Positions 35,820-46,800 of a stretch of DNA of 64,000 nucleotides are shown piece after piece. The notes under the pieces were generated by a model. It worked only from the letters and a program-made list of their open reading frames with translations, was not told where the DNA came from and ran no database searches. Source of the stretch: Fennellomyces sp. T-0311 (Eukaryota; Mucoromycota; Mucoromycetes; Mucorales; Lichtheimiaceae); contig JALLLT010000012.1 of NCBI GenBank assembly GCA_025266875.1, forward strand, positions 927,982 through 991,981, in the 5' to 3' direction. The position numbers and the translations under genes were made by a program. Position 1 is the first letter of the stretch. Each line of letters begins with the position of its first letter.

Positions 35820-36093
35820 TGTGGTGTCCAAGAGTTAAGTCCGAAAATGGAAGATTAAAATACCAAGTCGCACTCAGCTTAATGCGCGTTCAGAATCAAG
35901 GATGGTGCAATCCGTACTACATTGTCACTTAGAATCATGGATGGTGCAATCCGTACAACGTATTGCCCAGTATAAAAGGAATATTGAATTGATAGTTGAA
36001 CTCGATCTGTTATTCAGAATAAATCCGTGTCTCAAAGGATTCCTATTGTCTCTTTTATTTGTTCTTCTATCACTATCTAAACCAGATAACACA
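35820..36093 (+). repeat. Ty3-A 5' LTR
   Basis: 274 bp, TGTGGTGTCC...ATAACACA. TATAAAAGG at 35971 is the likely promoter. It contains TCAAAGGA at 36032-36039, complementary to the post-LTR site at 36100-36107. Confidence 0.93.
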
Positions 36094-36099
36094 TTTTTT

Positions 36100-36107
36100 T
36101 CCTTTGA
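36100..36107 (+). other. Ty3-A putative self-priming site
   Basis: TCCTTTGA, seven bases after the 5' LTR, where a primer-binding site is expected. It is perfectly complementary to TCAAAGGA at 36032-36039 in the presumed R region. The same arrangement with different bases occurs in Ty3-B (54201-54207). No match to a tRNA 3' end was evident. Confidence 0.55.
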
Positions 36108-36125
36108 ATTCACCCTACCGTTACT

Positions 36126-39100
36126 ATGTCACCTACTCCCGAGATCACCAAGAAGACCGAGCTCACCGGCAAGGATGTTCAAGACCAAAGCCAACAGGCT
36201 GGAAAGGACAAGACCCCCGAAGTAGCCGACCATATGGAGCTAGATATGGAAAGCTTATCCATTCAAGATGTACCTTTTTATGCTAAGTCCCTGAGCACGT
36301 TCCGAGGCTTGCAAGAGATTTTTGAAGAGGCTGATGCTGCCTACCAAGAGGCCGTCGCTGACAAGAAGGATGCCGCCACCAAGGCCAAACTTCTCCAAGA
36401 AGTAATGGCAGCAAAGAAGGACGTTACGGACTATAGAGAAGTCTGTCGCGAGAGGTTCCCCACCTGCAATGAGTTCCTAACTCACCAAGAAATTGCAGCC
36501 AAGAATGCCGCCGCCGCCAAAGCTGAGTCGGATAGCTTCAGCCATTTTGTGCCAAAAGACTTGCCTGCTTTGCAGATCGTTGGTGCTGAGATGTGGCATC
36601 CTACCAAGGCTACCCACATTTCGACAGAGCGGTTTTTGAACAAGTTCGAGGCAGAAGTCCGCTCTGCCAACTTCCAAGTGGAGAAGACCTGGGCAAGACT
36701 CCTCCCCAAGTGCCTCAATGATGTCCAGTCAATCTGGTTGGATGGCGAGCTTCAGAAGAACCCGGATATCACCTGGGAAGAGCTCCGATACAAGATCATC
36801 GACCAGTATGACACCCCTGAGCAGCAGCTCAAGACGATGGAGTCGGTACTCCACATGCGGCAGAGACGCAACGAGAAGGTGGCCCATTACGTACGCAAGT
36901 TCCACCAGAGGTGTATCGAGTCCGGCCTAGACAAGTACCCGCGCGTCATGAACGTTTCCCTGTTGTCGTCGCTCGAGAACAAGAACGACGTGTACGCCCT
37001 GGCCTCAACCAAGTTTGGCAATGATTTGCTGAAAGTGTCCTTGCAGGATATGGTGACGTATGTTGCAAGCTTGCAGCTCAACGCACCCGAAAGCAGCAAG
37101 CGATCTAGAGAGGAAGAACCCAACCAGCCCGCCAATCGTCGTCCTCGTGTGTTTGTGCCCGGCACGTCTGCGTCCATGCACAACCCGGCCAACCAGCAGC
37201 GCCGCGGTCAGTATGATCCAAATACGTGCAAGTATTGCCGTGGTCCGAGACAGCCAGGTCACCGTTGTGATGCATACAAGATCGCGAAGGGTATTCCCTT
37301 GTCGCCAGTTGCAAGAGGCAACAATCAGAGAACGAGCCGTGCAGCTCATAGAGTCGTGGATTCATCCACAGAAGATGCCTTGCCTTGTAAGTCACAGAAG
37401 AAAAAAGAGAAAAAAGATGAGATCACTGACCAAGAGGACGAAACTCTCACTTTTGTCACCATAGGAGGTCGCCGTCTGGTTGCTCTTGTGGATGGAGGCG
37501 CCACGTTTAGCGCAGTAGATTACAATTTTTGTAATAAAGAGAATATTCGTGTGCTGCCAACAGATGGTCATATTTCACTTGCAAGTGCAGATAAGAAGAG
37601 TAAAAGAATTGGTATTACAGAGCCCTTAGAAATATGGCACAACAACAGAAGTATAAAGTACCAATTTGAGGTTATGAGAATTACAAGAGGCCACCCAGCA
37701 AGCATTGGAAAAGACCTTTTCAACGATTTGGGCATTGGCTATACTGGACTTGCTTCAACCTGGAAAGACGGTTTGAAAGAAGAAAAGGAACCGGAGATAG
37801 ATGATTCGGTTATTCCAAATGAGTCACCTGCCGGGACTGAGAAAGAGCAAGCCACATTTCACAGATTGATCAAATCGAGCCTGGAGAAAAACGCGTTGGT
37901 AGACAAGACAAAACTTTGCCCATTGCCAGAAGCACTGGTTTCCATTCCAACACCAGAAGGCATTGTGTGCCATCGCAGACAGTACGACATTCCGCACAAA
38001 GCGAAACCTGCTGTACAAGAACAAATTCAGAAATGGCTCGACGACAGAACAATTGTAGAAATTCCTCCGGATGAAGACAACCGTTGGAACAATCCACTCA
38101 CCGTTGCTAAGAAACGCGATGAAGATGGAAATTTTACCAAATTCAGAATTTGTCTTGACGTCAGAATGATCAACCAGTATCAGAAGAATGACAAATACTG
38201 TAGTCCAACACTGCAGCAAGTCTTCGACAGATTGAACGGTTCAAGAGTCTTTACAAAGCTAGATTTAGCACTCGCGTTCACCAGATTCCTGATTCGAAAA
38301 GAGCACAGACACAAACTTGCTTTCACAGGACCAGATTCAAAGAGATACATGCATCGTGGATCATGTTTTGGATTGAAGTTCCTGAGTGCACGGTTTCAGA
38401 GAACTATGGACAAGATACTGGGAGATTTACCATGGGTTACCATTTTCGTAGACGATATTTTGGTACACTCAAAGAGTATTGGAGAGCATGCCTACCATGT
38501 TTCGACTGTGATCGATCGTTTGACGGATGCGAATCTGATTTTACAGCCAAAGAAGTGCTATTTTATGCAGAAGAGTGTATATCTATTGGGATTCAGGGTC
38601 GATCAGAATGGTCATTCCTTAGACAGAAGACGCGTTGTCAATGCTCAGAGTTGGCCAGTACCACGCACAGCCAAAGAGGTGATGTCTTATTTAGGCTTCA
38701 TCAATTATTTCCGCCAACATATCCCATATATTTCAGATATCACAAATCCATTAGATGAATTGAGATATTCAACTGACGTAGAGAGTCAATGGACACAGAA
38801 ACATCAAGATGCTTTTGAGAGACTCAAGCATGCATTATTCCATGCACCCCTTTTGAGCTTCCCAGATATGACCAAGAGATTCCATGTTGCTACGGATGCT
38901 TCCAATGTAGGCATTTCCGCTGTTTTGTACCAGAAGTACGATAACAAGAAGCACATCATATCATTCATGGCTCGAGCCTTGACCAAGTCAGAACGGTCAT
39001 ATATGGTCACCAAGAAAGAATTGTGTGCAGTGATTTTTGCATTCAAGAAGTTCCATACATACCTATGGGGTAATGAGTTCACGCTTTATACAGATCACAA

Positions 39101-40745
39101 AGCTCTCATTTACATACACAGACAAAAGCACTTGAATCATATGTTAACCAATTGGTACGACACATTATTTGATTATGATTTTGAGGTTATCCATATTCCC
39201 GGAAAACAGAATGGACTTCCTGACAGTTTATCACGACTGTTCCATGAAGATGTCGTTGCCTCTTCGGAGGGGGGAGGTGCTCTGACGGAGCATAAAGAAG
39301 AAGCTGAAACAGAAGAAGAAGAAGAAGAGTCCACAGATGGATACAGCAGAGCTGCCTCAATAGAAGCAAACACAATTGAACCGCCGACTTTAGAGAGAAA
39401 AGAGTTGCTAGAGAAAGCACACTTATTTGGTCACTTTGGTGCAAATGCCATAGTGCAAGCCCTACACAACAATGGGTTACATTGGCCGAACATAAAGAAA
39501 GACGCGGTAGATTTGGTTATGTCCTGTCGAGAGTGCCAGAAGTTTAATATTGCGCAGAAAGGATATCATCCTTTAAGAACGATCACAGCAGATGGACTGT
39601 TTGATCATCTTGCTATTGATTTGGCGACGTTTGACAAGTCTAGAACGGGTAACAGATACCTGATGGTTTTAGTAGATATTGCGACCAGATTTTGCATTCT
39701 GAGACCACTGCCGGATAAAGCAGCAGACACTATAGTGAAGACACTGGTTCAGATTTTCTGCGATTTTGGATTACCAAAAGTTCTCCAATCAGATAACGGC
39801 ACTGAGTTCGTCAATGATCTGATGAAAAGATTTGCCAGACACTCCGGATTCGAACATAGACTAGTCGTTCCATATCACCCGCGCGCAAATGGTACTGCAG
39901 AAAGATGGGTACAAAAGGCAACCATCGTCATCAAGAAGATGATTAGAGGAGCTACGTTAGACTGGGACAAAGTAGTACCATCGGTACAACTAGTGATCAA
40001 CGCAAATGTTTCCACGCGTCATAACACTCCACCATTTTCATTAATGTTTGCAAGAAAGTTAAATGACTTTAAAGATTACAGAGAAGATCCAGACGTCGAA
40101 CCAGTTAGCCAAGAAGAGCTACAGAAAAGAATAGATTATATGAAGCAGATTGTCTTCCCCGCAATCAGAGAAAGAACCAAAAGTGTCAATAAGAAACAAG
40201 AAGAGAGATTCGACAGAACGCACAAGATCGTAGAATATAAACCAGGAGACTATGTCATGGTTAGAGTGCCAGAGATGACCGGTAAAATGGACCCTCGTTA
40301 CAAAGGACCATACAAAGTGATTAGCCGTACCAAAGGCGGATCATATTCTTTAGAAGATTATGAGGGAAAACTCGCTGGAAGAAACTTTTCGCCAGAACAG
40401 ATGAAACCAGTCCAAAAGGTTGAAGACGTACCTGTAGACGAAATTTACGATGTAGAGAACATTGTAGATCACAAAGAGCACAATGGTAATTTTCTATACC
40501 GTGTCAGATGGACAGGTTATGACGAGAGTGATGATACATGGGAGCCGCCACAGAATTTCAGCGATCCTACTTTCGTTACCAAGTACTGGAAAAGAAGAGG
40601 ATTGAACTCCGGTGAAGTACCTCAAAAGGACAACTCAACGTCTGAGAAGACTAAACCACTAACAAAGAGAAAACGCGAACAAAAGAATAAGAGCGTTAAG
40701 AAAAGAAAGTACAACTTTCGTAATAGAGCTGATATCAAAGCTTAG
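36126..40745 (+). CDS. Ty3-A Gag-Pol polyprotein with chromodomain
   Basis: 1539 aa in one frame. Gag (about residues 140-340) carries the FHQRCIESGLDKY region and a short knuckle CKYC-x7-HRC (about 371-384), not the usual CX2CX4HX4C. The protease motif LVDGGATFS lies at about 452. Reverse transcriptase follows with FTKLDLALAFTRF, FGLKFLSARFQ and IFVDDILVH (about 772), then RNase H with VATDASNVG (about 920) and YTDHKAL. Integrase has the HHCC zinc site (HLFGHF to CRECQ, about 1100-1140) and the D-D-E core (AIDLA, QSDNGTEF at about 1220, GTAERWVQ). A GPY/F-like KGPYKVI and a terminal chromodomain (FLYRVRWTGYDESDDTWEP, about 1455) complete it. The single ORF with chromodomain suggests the Tf1/sushi-like chromovirus group. 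It is apparently intact. Confidence 0.96.
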   Translation: MSPTPEITKKTELTGKDVQDQSQQAGKDKTPEVADHMELDMESLSIQDVPFYAKSLSTFRGLQEIFEEADAAYQEAVADKKDAATKAKLLQEVMAAKKDVTDYREVCRERFPTCNEFLTHQEIAAKNAAAAKAESDSFSHFVPKDLPALQIVGAEMWHPTKATHISTERFLNKFEAEVRSANFQVEKTWARLLPKCLNDVQSIWLDGELQKNPDITWEELRYKIIDQYDTPEQQLKTMESVLHMRQRRNEKVAHYVRKFHQRCIESGLDKYPRVMNVSLLSSLENKNDVYALASTKFGNDLLKVSLQDMVTYVASLQLNAPESSKRSREEEPNQPANRRPRVFVPGTSASMHNPANQQRRGQYDPNTCKYCRGPRQPGHRCDAYKIAKGIPLSPVARGNNQRTSRAAHRVVDSSTEDALPCKSQKKKEKKDEITDQEDETLTFVTIGGRRLVALVDGGATFSAVDYNFCNKENIRVLPTDGHISLASADKKSKRIGITEPLEIWHNNRSIKYQFEVMRITRGHPASIGKDLFNDLGIGYTGLASTWKDGLKEEKEPEIDDSVIPNESPAGTEKEQATFHRLIKSSLEKNALVDKTKLCPLPEALVSIPTPEGIVCHRRQYDIPHKAKPAVQEQIQKWLDDRTIVEIPPDEDNRWNNPLTVAKKRDEDGNFTKFRICLDVRMINQYQKNDKYCSPTLQQVFDRLNGSRVFTKLDLALAFTRFLIRKEHRHKLAFTGPDSKRYMHRGSCFGLKFLSARFQRTMDKILGDLPWVTIFVDDILVHSKSIGEHAYHVSTVIDRLTDANLILQPKKCYFMQKSVYLLGFRVDQNGHSLDRRRVVNAQSWPVPRTAKEVMSYLGFINYFRQHIPYISDITNPLDELRYSTDVESQWTQKHQDAFERLKHALFHAPLLSFPDMTKRFHVATDASNVGISAVLYQKYDNKKHIISFMARALTKSERSYMVTKKELCAVIFAFKKFHTYLWGNEFTLYTDHKALIYIHRQKHLNHMLTNWYDTLFDYDFEVIHIPGKQNGLPDSLSRLFHEDVVASSEGGGALTEHKEEAETEEEEEESTDGYSRAASIEANTIEPPTLERKELLEKAHLFGHFGANAIVQALHNNGLHWPNIKKDAVDLVMSCRECQKFNIAQKGYHPLRTITADGLFDHLAIDLATFDKSRTGNRYLMVLVDIATRFCILRPLPDKAADTIVKTLVQIFCDFGLPKVLQSDNGTEFVNDLMKRFARHSGFEHRLVVPYHPRANGTAERWVQKATIVIKKMIRGATLDWDKVVPSVQLVINANVSTRHNTPPFSLMFARKLNDFKDYREDPDVEPVSQEELQKRIDYMKQIVFPAIRERTKSVNKKQEERFDRTHKIVEYKPGDYVMVRVPEMTGKMDPRYKGPYKVISRTKGGSYSLEDYEGKLAGRNFSPEQMKPVQKVEDVPVDEIYDVENIVDHKEHNGNFLYRVRWTGYDESDDTWEPPQNFSDPTFVTKYWKRRGLNSGEVPQKDNSTSEKTKPLTKRKREQKNKSVKKRKYNFRNRADIKA

Positions 40746-40784
40746 ATGCTTCTCTAACGGCAAAAAGAGCCTGGAGAGGGCAAA

Positions 40785-41058
40785 TGTGGTGTCCAAGAGT
40801 TAAGTCCGAAAATGGAAGATTAAAATACCGAGTCGCACTCAGCTTAATGCGCGTTCAGAATCAAGGATGGTGCAATCCGTACTACATTGTCACTTAGAAT
40901 CATGGATGGTGCAATCCGTACAACGTATTGCCCAGTATAAAAGGAATATTGAATTGATAGTTGAACTCGATCTGTTATTCAGAATAAATCCGTGTCTCAA
41001 AGGATTCCTATTGTCTCTTCTATTTGTTCTTCTATCACTATCTAAACCAGATAACACA
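40785..41058 (+). repeat. Ty3-A 3' LTR
   Basis: 274 bp, two visible differences from the 5' LTR (CCAAGTCGC/CCGAGTCGC and TCTTTTATT/TCTTCTATT). The target duplication CAGCG follows. Confidence 0.93.
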
Positions 41059-42238
41059 CAGCGGCAGTCCGTTCACGGAGCACTCGGTAAAAATAGTTGT
41101 TGTTGCATTCGCCATCTTCATGGCATCGAGTGGCAGAGCACAGAAGGAGTTGCCGTGTTTGTGTTTCCTGGATGTCAGCAATTTCCTTTTCGAGCTCGAT
41201 CAAACTTGTATTGTCCGATCCATCGTGCATACTTGAGTGATTGAGCAGGCGCTGGCGACGGCGTTGTAAGACATACAAGTGGGAGCGGGTGCTCTTGCTC
41301 TGACCACAGCTATGATCGATTGCAATTTCCTTGAGCACTCTCTTGAATTGGTCCCATTGTTGGGCTGGAGTGAGATCTTCAAGAGGCCGATTGAAAAATT
41401 TCTCGATTGTGTTGGAAAGGAGGAGCTGAAACTGCTTTTGGTTGAGCAATAATGGGTTAAAACGCCATGTACCAGATCCAATTTCAGCACCAGGGACACG
41501 AAAGTCCATGGTCAGCATATTGTGATCGGTCCATTTTGGTGCTATCAGAAGTTGGTCACTATGGGTGACTGCAGAAAGCGAGGTGTTGGAGACAAATATA
41601 TAATCGATCGTAGAGCGACGTGAACCAGAAACAAACGTTGGTATTGCTGTACGAGGGGATAGAACTCCTTCAGGTTCATCCGGATACAAGCAGTTCACAA
41701 AATGATCGAGTAACAATAACCGCCAGGGTTGGATGTTGATACGACGGGTACTCTCGGCTAAGCGCAGATTGAAGTCACCAACTACGAAACACGGCATTGT
41801 GCGATCTAGAAAACATGGCAAGGCTGGCAAAGAAATAAAAAACTCTGATTGGAGTTCGGAGTCTGCGGAATCTGCATAGCCGTAGATAACTACTATCCGA
41901 CACAGAGCCCCTTGTGACGTACAACTATCAGAAACAATACAGCGTTGGTTGGGGGTCACATAGGTATTGGAAAGAAAGAAAGAAGGATTGAGACAAATAA
42001 GTCCACAGTGCTTTGTGAAACAAGAAGATGTGCGAGGAAATAAACGAGATAGAAGAGAATGATCAGTATCAGATAAAGCATGAGAACGTGAGTGTGATAC
42101 TTCCTAGAGAGCAAGAATGTCGAGTTGTAGTGTTGAAGATCGAAGATAGGCAGAAAAATGAGACTGAATGGAGGGGTTTGCCACTTTCAGAATGCTTCGA
42201 GCATTCAAAGTGGCGATGCGTGCATGTTGTTTTATCAT
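41059..42238 (-). pseudogene. LINE-B ORF2, endonuclease domain
   Basis: Start ATG at 42238-42236 overlaps the ORF1 stop. An APE-type endonuclease follows: ARIATLNARS at the start, then DILAL-stop-EVSHSRSH (TAG at 42106-42104 where Gln is expected, compare ALQET in LINE-A), CGLICLNPSF, PCFVVGDFNLRL (catalytic GDFN), RRSTIDYIFVS and KWTDHNMLTMDF (His/Asp). It then runs into the Ty3-A target site. The open part from 41959 covers about 300 residues. The endonuclease would nick the target to prime reverse transcription; the stop makes this copy inactive. Confidence 0.88.
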
Positions 42239-43422
42239 TGAATCAGGTGGCCCGTGCCACCATGGGGTGAGTTAGAGCCTGCTTGGCTTCCGTTCTGAGT
42301 AGTTGTCGTAGTGGTTGTCTGTGGCGCATCATTGATAGTGTCTATCTTCTGTCGTTTGCTGACTGGTAAAGAACCCTTGTCAGGGGTATCGCGGGTCATG
42401 GATTCTCCCAGTGATCCGTTGTCCATGATAATGTCCGGTTTTTCAACAGCCAAGAGGTCGCTGTTGTTTTTGGATGCTGCTGTTGGAGGTGGTGGTTTGG
42501 TGGCGCTGGCAATAGCTGAATCCAAAACGGCGGACGAGATAGAAGCGTCATCAGCATCTATTTTTTCGAGTTGCTGTTTGCGGTTGCTTAAAGCCGGGAA
42601 TGATGCTAGGAGCTCTTCCTCGGTCATTCGTTGCACACGATCCTCCTGATCTCTTTGGCGGCGAACAGGACAGTGTTTTTGGAAATGTCCAAATTGATGA
42701 CAGTGATAACATTTCACATGTTGAAGCTCTTCACAGCTGTTTTGTCGATCCTTCCTGTTTGTAGAAGCTGCAAATAGGGGGGCAGCCTTTCCATGAGACG
42801 GAAAAGACGCGATCCCAGTTGTCGAAATGGATATAACGAGTGAGTTTGCGATATTGATCCTGAGTCTGTGGTGTAACATCTAATATGACTGTGCCCTCTC
42901 CTTCAAAAATCTCGGTCTCAGGTTCGACGTACAAACGGATCTGGCAAATGCGACCGTAGTAACTTATGTTCTTGTGGAGTCCTGCTGCTAGGGCTTCACA
43001 GGACATGAAAGGGAGGTCTTTAAAGTTGACTTTAACCAGGGTGTGGCACGGAAGTTAATGTTGCGATATGTGACACCAACTGAAATTGCTTTGTCACTAT
43101 CTTTAGTGTTGACGAAACGAGCTTCCACAAGCAAGTTGGTCGAGTTGCGGGTTTGAGAGACTGCTTTGGCACCGTGTACAGGGCCGATCGATTGGATCAG
43201 AGAATAGGTGTCTTTCTTAGATGGAACTTGTGTGCTGAAATCGAAAATTACTGCTTCAGTGTTAAGTGAGTGAGCAAGGATAGCTTCAGCACAGCGAGCT
43301 CTTTGTCCCTGTTCGAAGCCTTCGACTTCGTAAATTGTTACACTCTTATTTCGAGCAACTGTTGCCCAGGGTCTACGTCTCGCAGTCCCGGGTGGAGGAT
43401 TGTTTTCCAGCATCGTAAGCAC
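42235..43422 (-). pseudogene. LINE-B ORF1 (CCHC nucleic-acid-binding protein), frameshifted
   Basis: Starts at ATG 43422 or at the internal Met at 43413 (MLENNPPPGTARRR). It is read in three frames: 43422-42988, 43006-42731 and 42879-42235, so at least two frameshifts (near 43000 and 42740). The middle part contains VFSVSWKGCPPICSFYKQEG, and the last contains a zinc knuckle CYHCHQFGHFQKHC (CX2CX4HX4C) and a Glu/Ser-rich tail. It is related in plan to LINE-A ORF1. It would coat LINE RNA. Confidence 0.83.
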
Positions 43423-43524
43423 GCTGCTAGTGGATAGAGGTTGGTTTTTTATTGAGAAATTGCTATAGGTCTACTGCCACTAAAGTGATGAATAGTAGAG
43501 AAACCCCTTTTAGAACGGCTCATG

Positions 43525-44115
43525 TTATAGTATATTTAAATTGTTATTACTTATACGAGCCTTACTCCATTACGCACATCTGGGATTGAGCCCCTCCGCT
43601 ACACTTCGTGTCAACACCTTTGTGCTCCATTTTCAGCGGCTCATTGGAGGTCTGCCCCCGAACCTCTGGCGGGGAGACCCCTGCACCCCCTGTTGTTATT
43701 TCCCATTCATTGAAACTTCTACATATCTTATAGCTTGAGTGATATACATTTTATTAAGAAATATATAGTTCTGTATACAAATTAGTTACATAGGGGATAT
43801 ATGGCAACATTGATTTCATCAGTATCATTTTATGTCTCAGAAAACAGACTGGTTAGTGGGAGTCATAAAGTGATGCTTCATCCGTAGTTTATCTGGAATT
43901 TACTGTTGGTGTGTCGAAGTGTTAAATTCGAGCCATCCTTAAGCTAATGATGTACTTTGTTTCACAATTTTAGAAGTCATGCTTAAAGTTGAAATGCACT
44001 TCATATGATACAAAAGCAAGCCATTTCAAAAAAGTGTAGAGCTATAGTGACACATCGAGCAAAAAGGACATCGTTACGCATATTGCTTGAAGAAAAGCTG
44101 CTGAGAAGAACAGCC
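43525..44115. other. Between LINE-B and solo LTR, no gene
   Basis: Holds a GC-rich patch at 43585-43700 (GCCCCTCCGC, CCCCCGAACCTCTGGCGGGG, ACCCCTGCACCCC) with short inverted repeats, otherwise AT-rich. A small frame at 44005-44313 runs into the LTR and is not supported. Confidence 0.5.
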
Positions 44116-44509
44116 TGTCGTATCCTGACATACCAGCCATCCATTGTCTACATGTCTTTCCATCTCAGACTTTGTTGCATCCGTTCCTTTATTCCGACAT
44201 CAACAACCGCACAGTTATCTATTGGCCTGTTCACTGGCTTGTGTGTCAGTGAGACTTTGATCTGGGTTTGGACTTCAAGAAGGACCATTCACGTTAACTC
44301 AGTCTCTGCATGATTATCCACTCCTTCATAATAAGGCAGTATGGTCATTCAGGATTATGGCAATAACACGGATTCGGCTCTGATAGAAAAGCATTCACCT
44401 TCTCCGTCCCGACTCATCATCATTATAAATAGAGAGTAGTTTTTCTCAATAAAACATTATCTTATTTTTGGTCTCGTCATTTGAAGCTTTCCAATTGAGT
44501 GATACCACC
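44116..44509 (+). repeat. Solo LTR, family L, diverged copy
   Basis: 394 bp beginning TGTCGTATCCTGACATACCA and ending GATACCACC (family end is CCACA). It contains TATAAATAGAGAG and AATAAAACATTATC. No matching 5 bp flanks (CAGCC and TTCAT), so it is an older copy. Confidence 0.8.
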
Positions 44510-44975
44510 TTCATGCTTACCAAATACTCAGCCAATCAGGTTGCTGGCTATGATGTATTATAGGTCCCACGCGATAGCGCCTGAACTAGCAGTCACACCT
44601 GTTGAATCAAGAGAGAGAATAAGTATGAAAGACGAATATGTCAACGAGACTAGGGTCTTGCAAAATACCCGACTACCCGTATCCAGCCCATTACCCGATG
44701 CTTCAGGTCAGGTACAGGTCCACTGATGCCCGACCTGTAAAGCCTTATGTAAGTGTGGTATAAATTGAGAAGTAGGTAGCAATGGATTTGTAGATTATAA
44801 AAATAGAATGTAACAGCACATAATAGTATTACGCTTGATGTACAAGCTTCAATTACAAGTATAAGTATCTTATGGTGTTTATTTATATCAGCTAGGCATA
44901 ATGCAGCACAGTCGTGCCTTTTTTTTTAAAAAAAACTAGAAAGTGAAAAAATTTATTCTTTCAAAAAAACACTTT
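44510..44975. other. 3' flank of the hAT transposase
   Basis: Contains TAGGGTCTTGCAAAATACCC at 44651, a possible hAT terminal sequence similar to TAGGG ends at 24373 and (inverse) 60473. Otherwise AT-rich, with a polyT/polyA run near 44925. No gene. Confidence 0.4.
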
Positions 44976-46800
44976 CTATTTACGAGCTTCGTATTTCTCC
45001 CAAGAGTCCAAGATCATAAGCCTCTTGAGGAGGTCTGGCTGCATGCGATTTCTTGTGTACGGCAGCATGAGGCGCGCCGATGAAAAACTGCGCTCTGCTG
45101 GCGTCGACGTTGCCGGAATCGCCAAGTAATGGCGCGCCATCCTCGAAAGGTTCGGCCATCGTCGCGAGTTCCCTTTCCAGTAATCGAGCTCGGCATTTTT
45201 GTGCTGGGGGCGCGGCAGCATGTTTCGCTCAGCAATGTAGTCCTCGAGCTCGTCGACCAGTTCCGTTCCTACCCCGTACTTCTTCATGAAGTGCGCCATT
45301 GCATCGTCCTCCATGAAACCCTCTGGCACCTCTGGTCGGTATGTCGCCCAGCGCTCTTCGACACTTCTACGACCAAGTTCTCTCCATTCCTCCTCCCAGC
45401 TGGAACTTGCCCACCAACGGTATTTGAGCCGCAGATCCAGTGCAGTGGCGATCGCATACATGTCGGTATCATCGGTCTTGATATAGTAGCTCTTGAGCTT
45501 GTCCTTACCAACGGAACAAGCAAAGGCAACATCTGGGATCTCGTCCTCGATTGTCTCGAGATGGTCGAGCAGGTCATTGTACTTGACAATGACTTTGTTG
45601 ATGGTGGGGTAGGTACTGCCGGAAACGTTCTCCGTTACTTCCTGGAACTTGCCGAGGAGCGACGCAACTTGCTCCAGATACTGCCAGTCTTCATTCTCCA
45701 GCTGGCAATCTCTAAGATCGTCGAACAATCGAGTTACTGCATGGTACGGCATTCGCAGCAACAGAGCACGCTGTACCATCTGGAATGTAGAATTCCACCG
45801 AATACGAATGTCGCGGGAAAGGATGAGTCTGGGGCATCCATGGGCAGCACAAAAGCGGAAGAACTCCTCTCTCTTTGCAGAGGATGCTCTGAAAAGGTAC
45901 GTGTCAGTAGATGTTTTTTTGTGTATATCGCTAAAACTGTACCTTATCTTGACGATACCCTTGCGCAATTGCTTGATGGCGGAAGGTCGGGCAGGGTCCA
46001 GTCTTGGATCCAGTGTAGCTTCTGGATTATGGCTGCCAGCTGGTTCATTGAGGTCTTCTTCACCCTCGTCACGGTCTGGTGGTGGGGCAGCAAGTCCGAC
46101 GTCAAGTATCTGCTGCACTGCCAAGTTAATGACATGCCCCAAACATGCAATGCGATTCTTGGCGACACAGAATTCCAATCTGCATTAAAACCGTTATTAG
46201 GAAATTTGTTACCAAGGATTATGTCAATGCTTACCCATTCGCCATCGCAAATGTTTCGAGGTATTTGGCCATGCTCAGCATGTTGGATGCGTTATCGGTC
46301 GTAATGGTAAACAGCTTATCAACGATGTCATACTCTTTCAGCAATGCTACAAATGCATCCTTCAGGTTTTCACCAGTATGCGCACCGTCGATTGGATGGA
46401 AGCCAATTACCAGCTCACACGGCTGCCACAAGTCTGCATCGATCCAATGCATCGTAACACCAAGGAATTCTTCTTGGAAGGGACTGGTCCAGGCATCGAT
46501 GGTAAACGAGATCTTGTCAACCTTTGCGAAAATGGCAGTGATTTGTTTGACCACTTCAATATGTCGCTCGGCGAGCTAATTAGAGCAGCTATGTTAATAT
46601 TTCTTCTTCATGATATAGAGTTGTCCATTACCTTTCGACCGATTGTATCGGCACTGGGGAGCTTGATCGCATGTAGGTTGGGGGCACCTTGCACATGGTT
46701 CAGCAATACCTGGAATTCTGGGCTCTGTACAATCGCCAATGGCAAGCGGGATCGGACTAGGAGTCGCAAAATGTTGTTGATGAATTGGGCTCTTTCCACT

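Larger units (their letters stand above)
35820..41058 (+). mobile_element. Ty3-A: chromodomain Ty3/gypsy retrotransposon, complete
   Basis: Two 274 bp LTRs (35820-36093 and 40785-41058, two differences seen) with TG...CA ends and a 5 bp target duplication CAGCG (35815-35819 and 41059-41063). A polypurine tract GGAGAGGGCAAA (40773-40784) precedes the 3' LTR. One uninterrupted gag-pol ORF fills the interior. It is inserted antisense into LINE-B ORF2. The near-identical LTRs and open ORF indicate a recent insertion. Confidence 0.96.
25417..43524 (-). mobile_element. LINE-B: minus-strand non-LTR retrotransposon hosting nested elements
   Basis: A direct target duplication AGAACGGCTCATG flanks it at 25417-25429 and 43512-43524. 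The 3' end is an A-run (T-run at 25430-25438 on the plus strand), and the element is transcribed leftwards. After subtracting the Ty3 insertion (35820-41058) and the Harbinger insertion (27622-35242) with their target duplications, about 5.2 kb remains. That remainder comprises ORF1 (43422-42235), then ORF2 with endonuclease (42238-41059), reverse transcriptase N-half (35819-35243) and C-half (27621-25546). ORF1 stop and ORF2 start overlap as ATGA at 42238-42235. It carries frameshifts and nonsense codons, so it is dead. Confidence 0.92.

Noticed and set aside
45129..46304. 391-codon plus-strand open frame
   Set aside because: It is the antisense of the hAT transposase exons; the minus strand carries all conserved hAT motifs.
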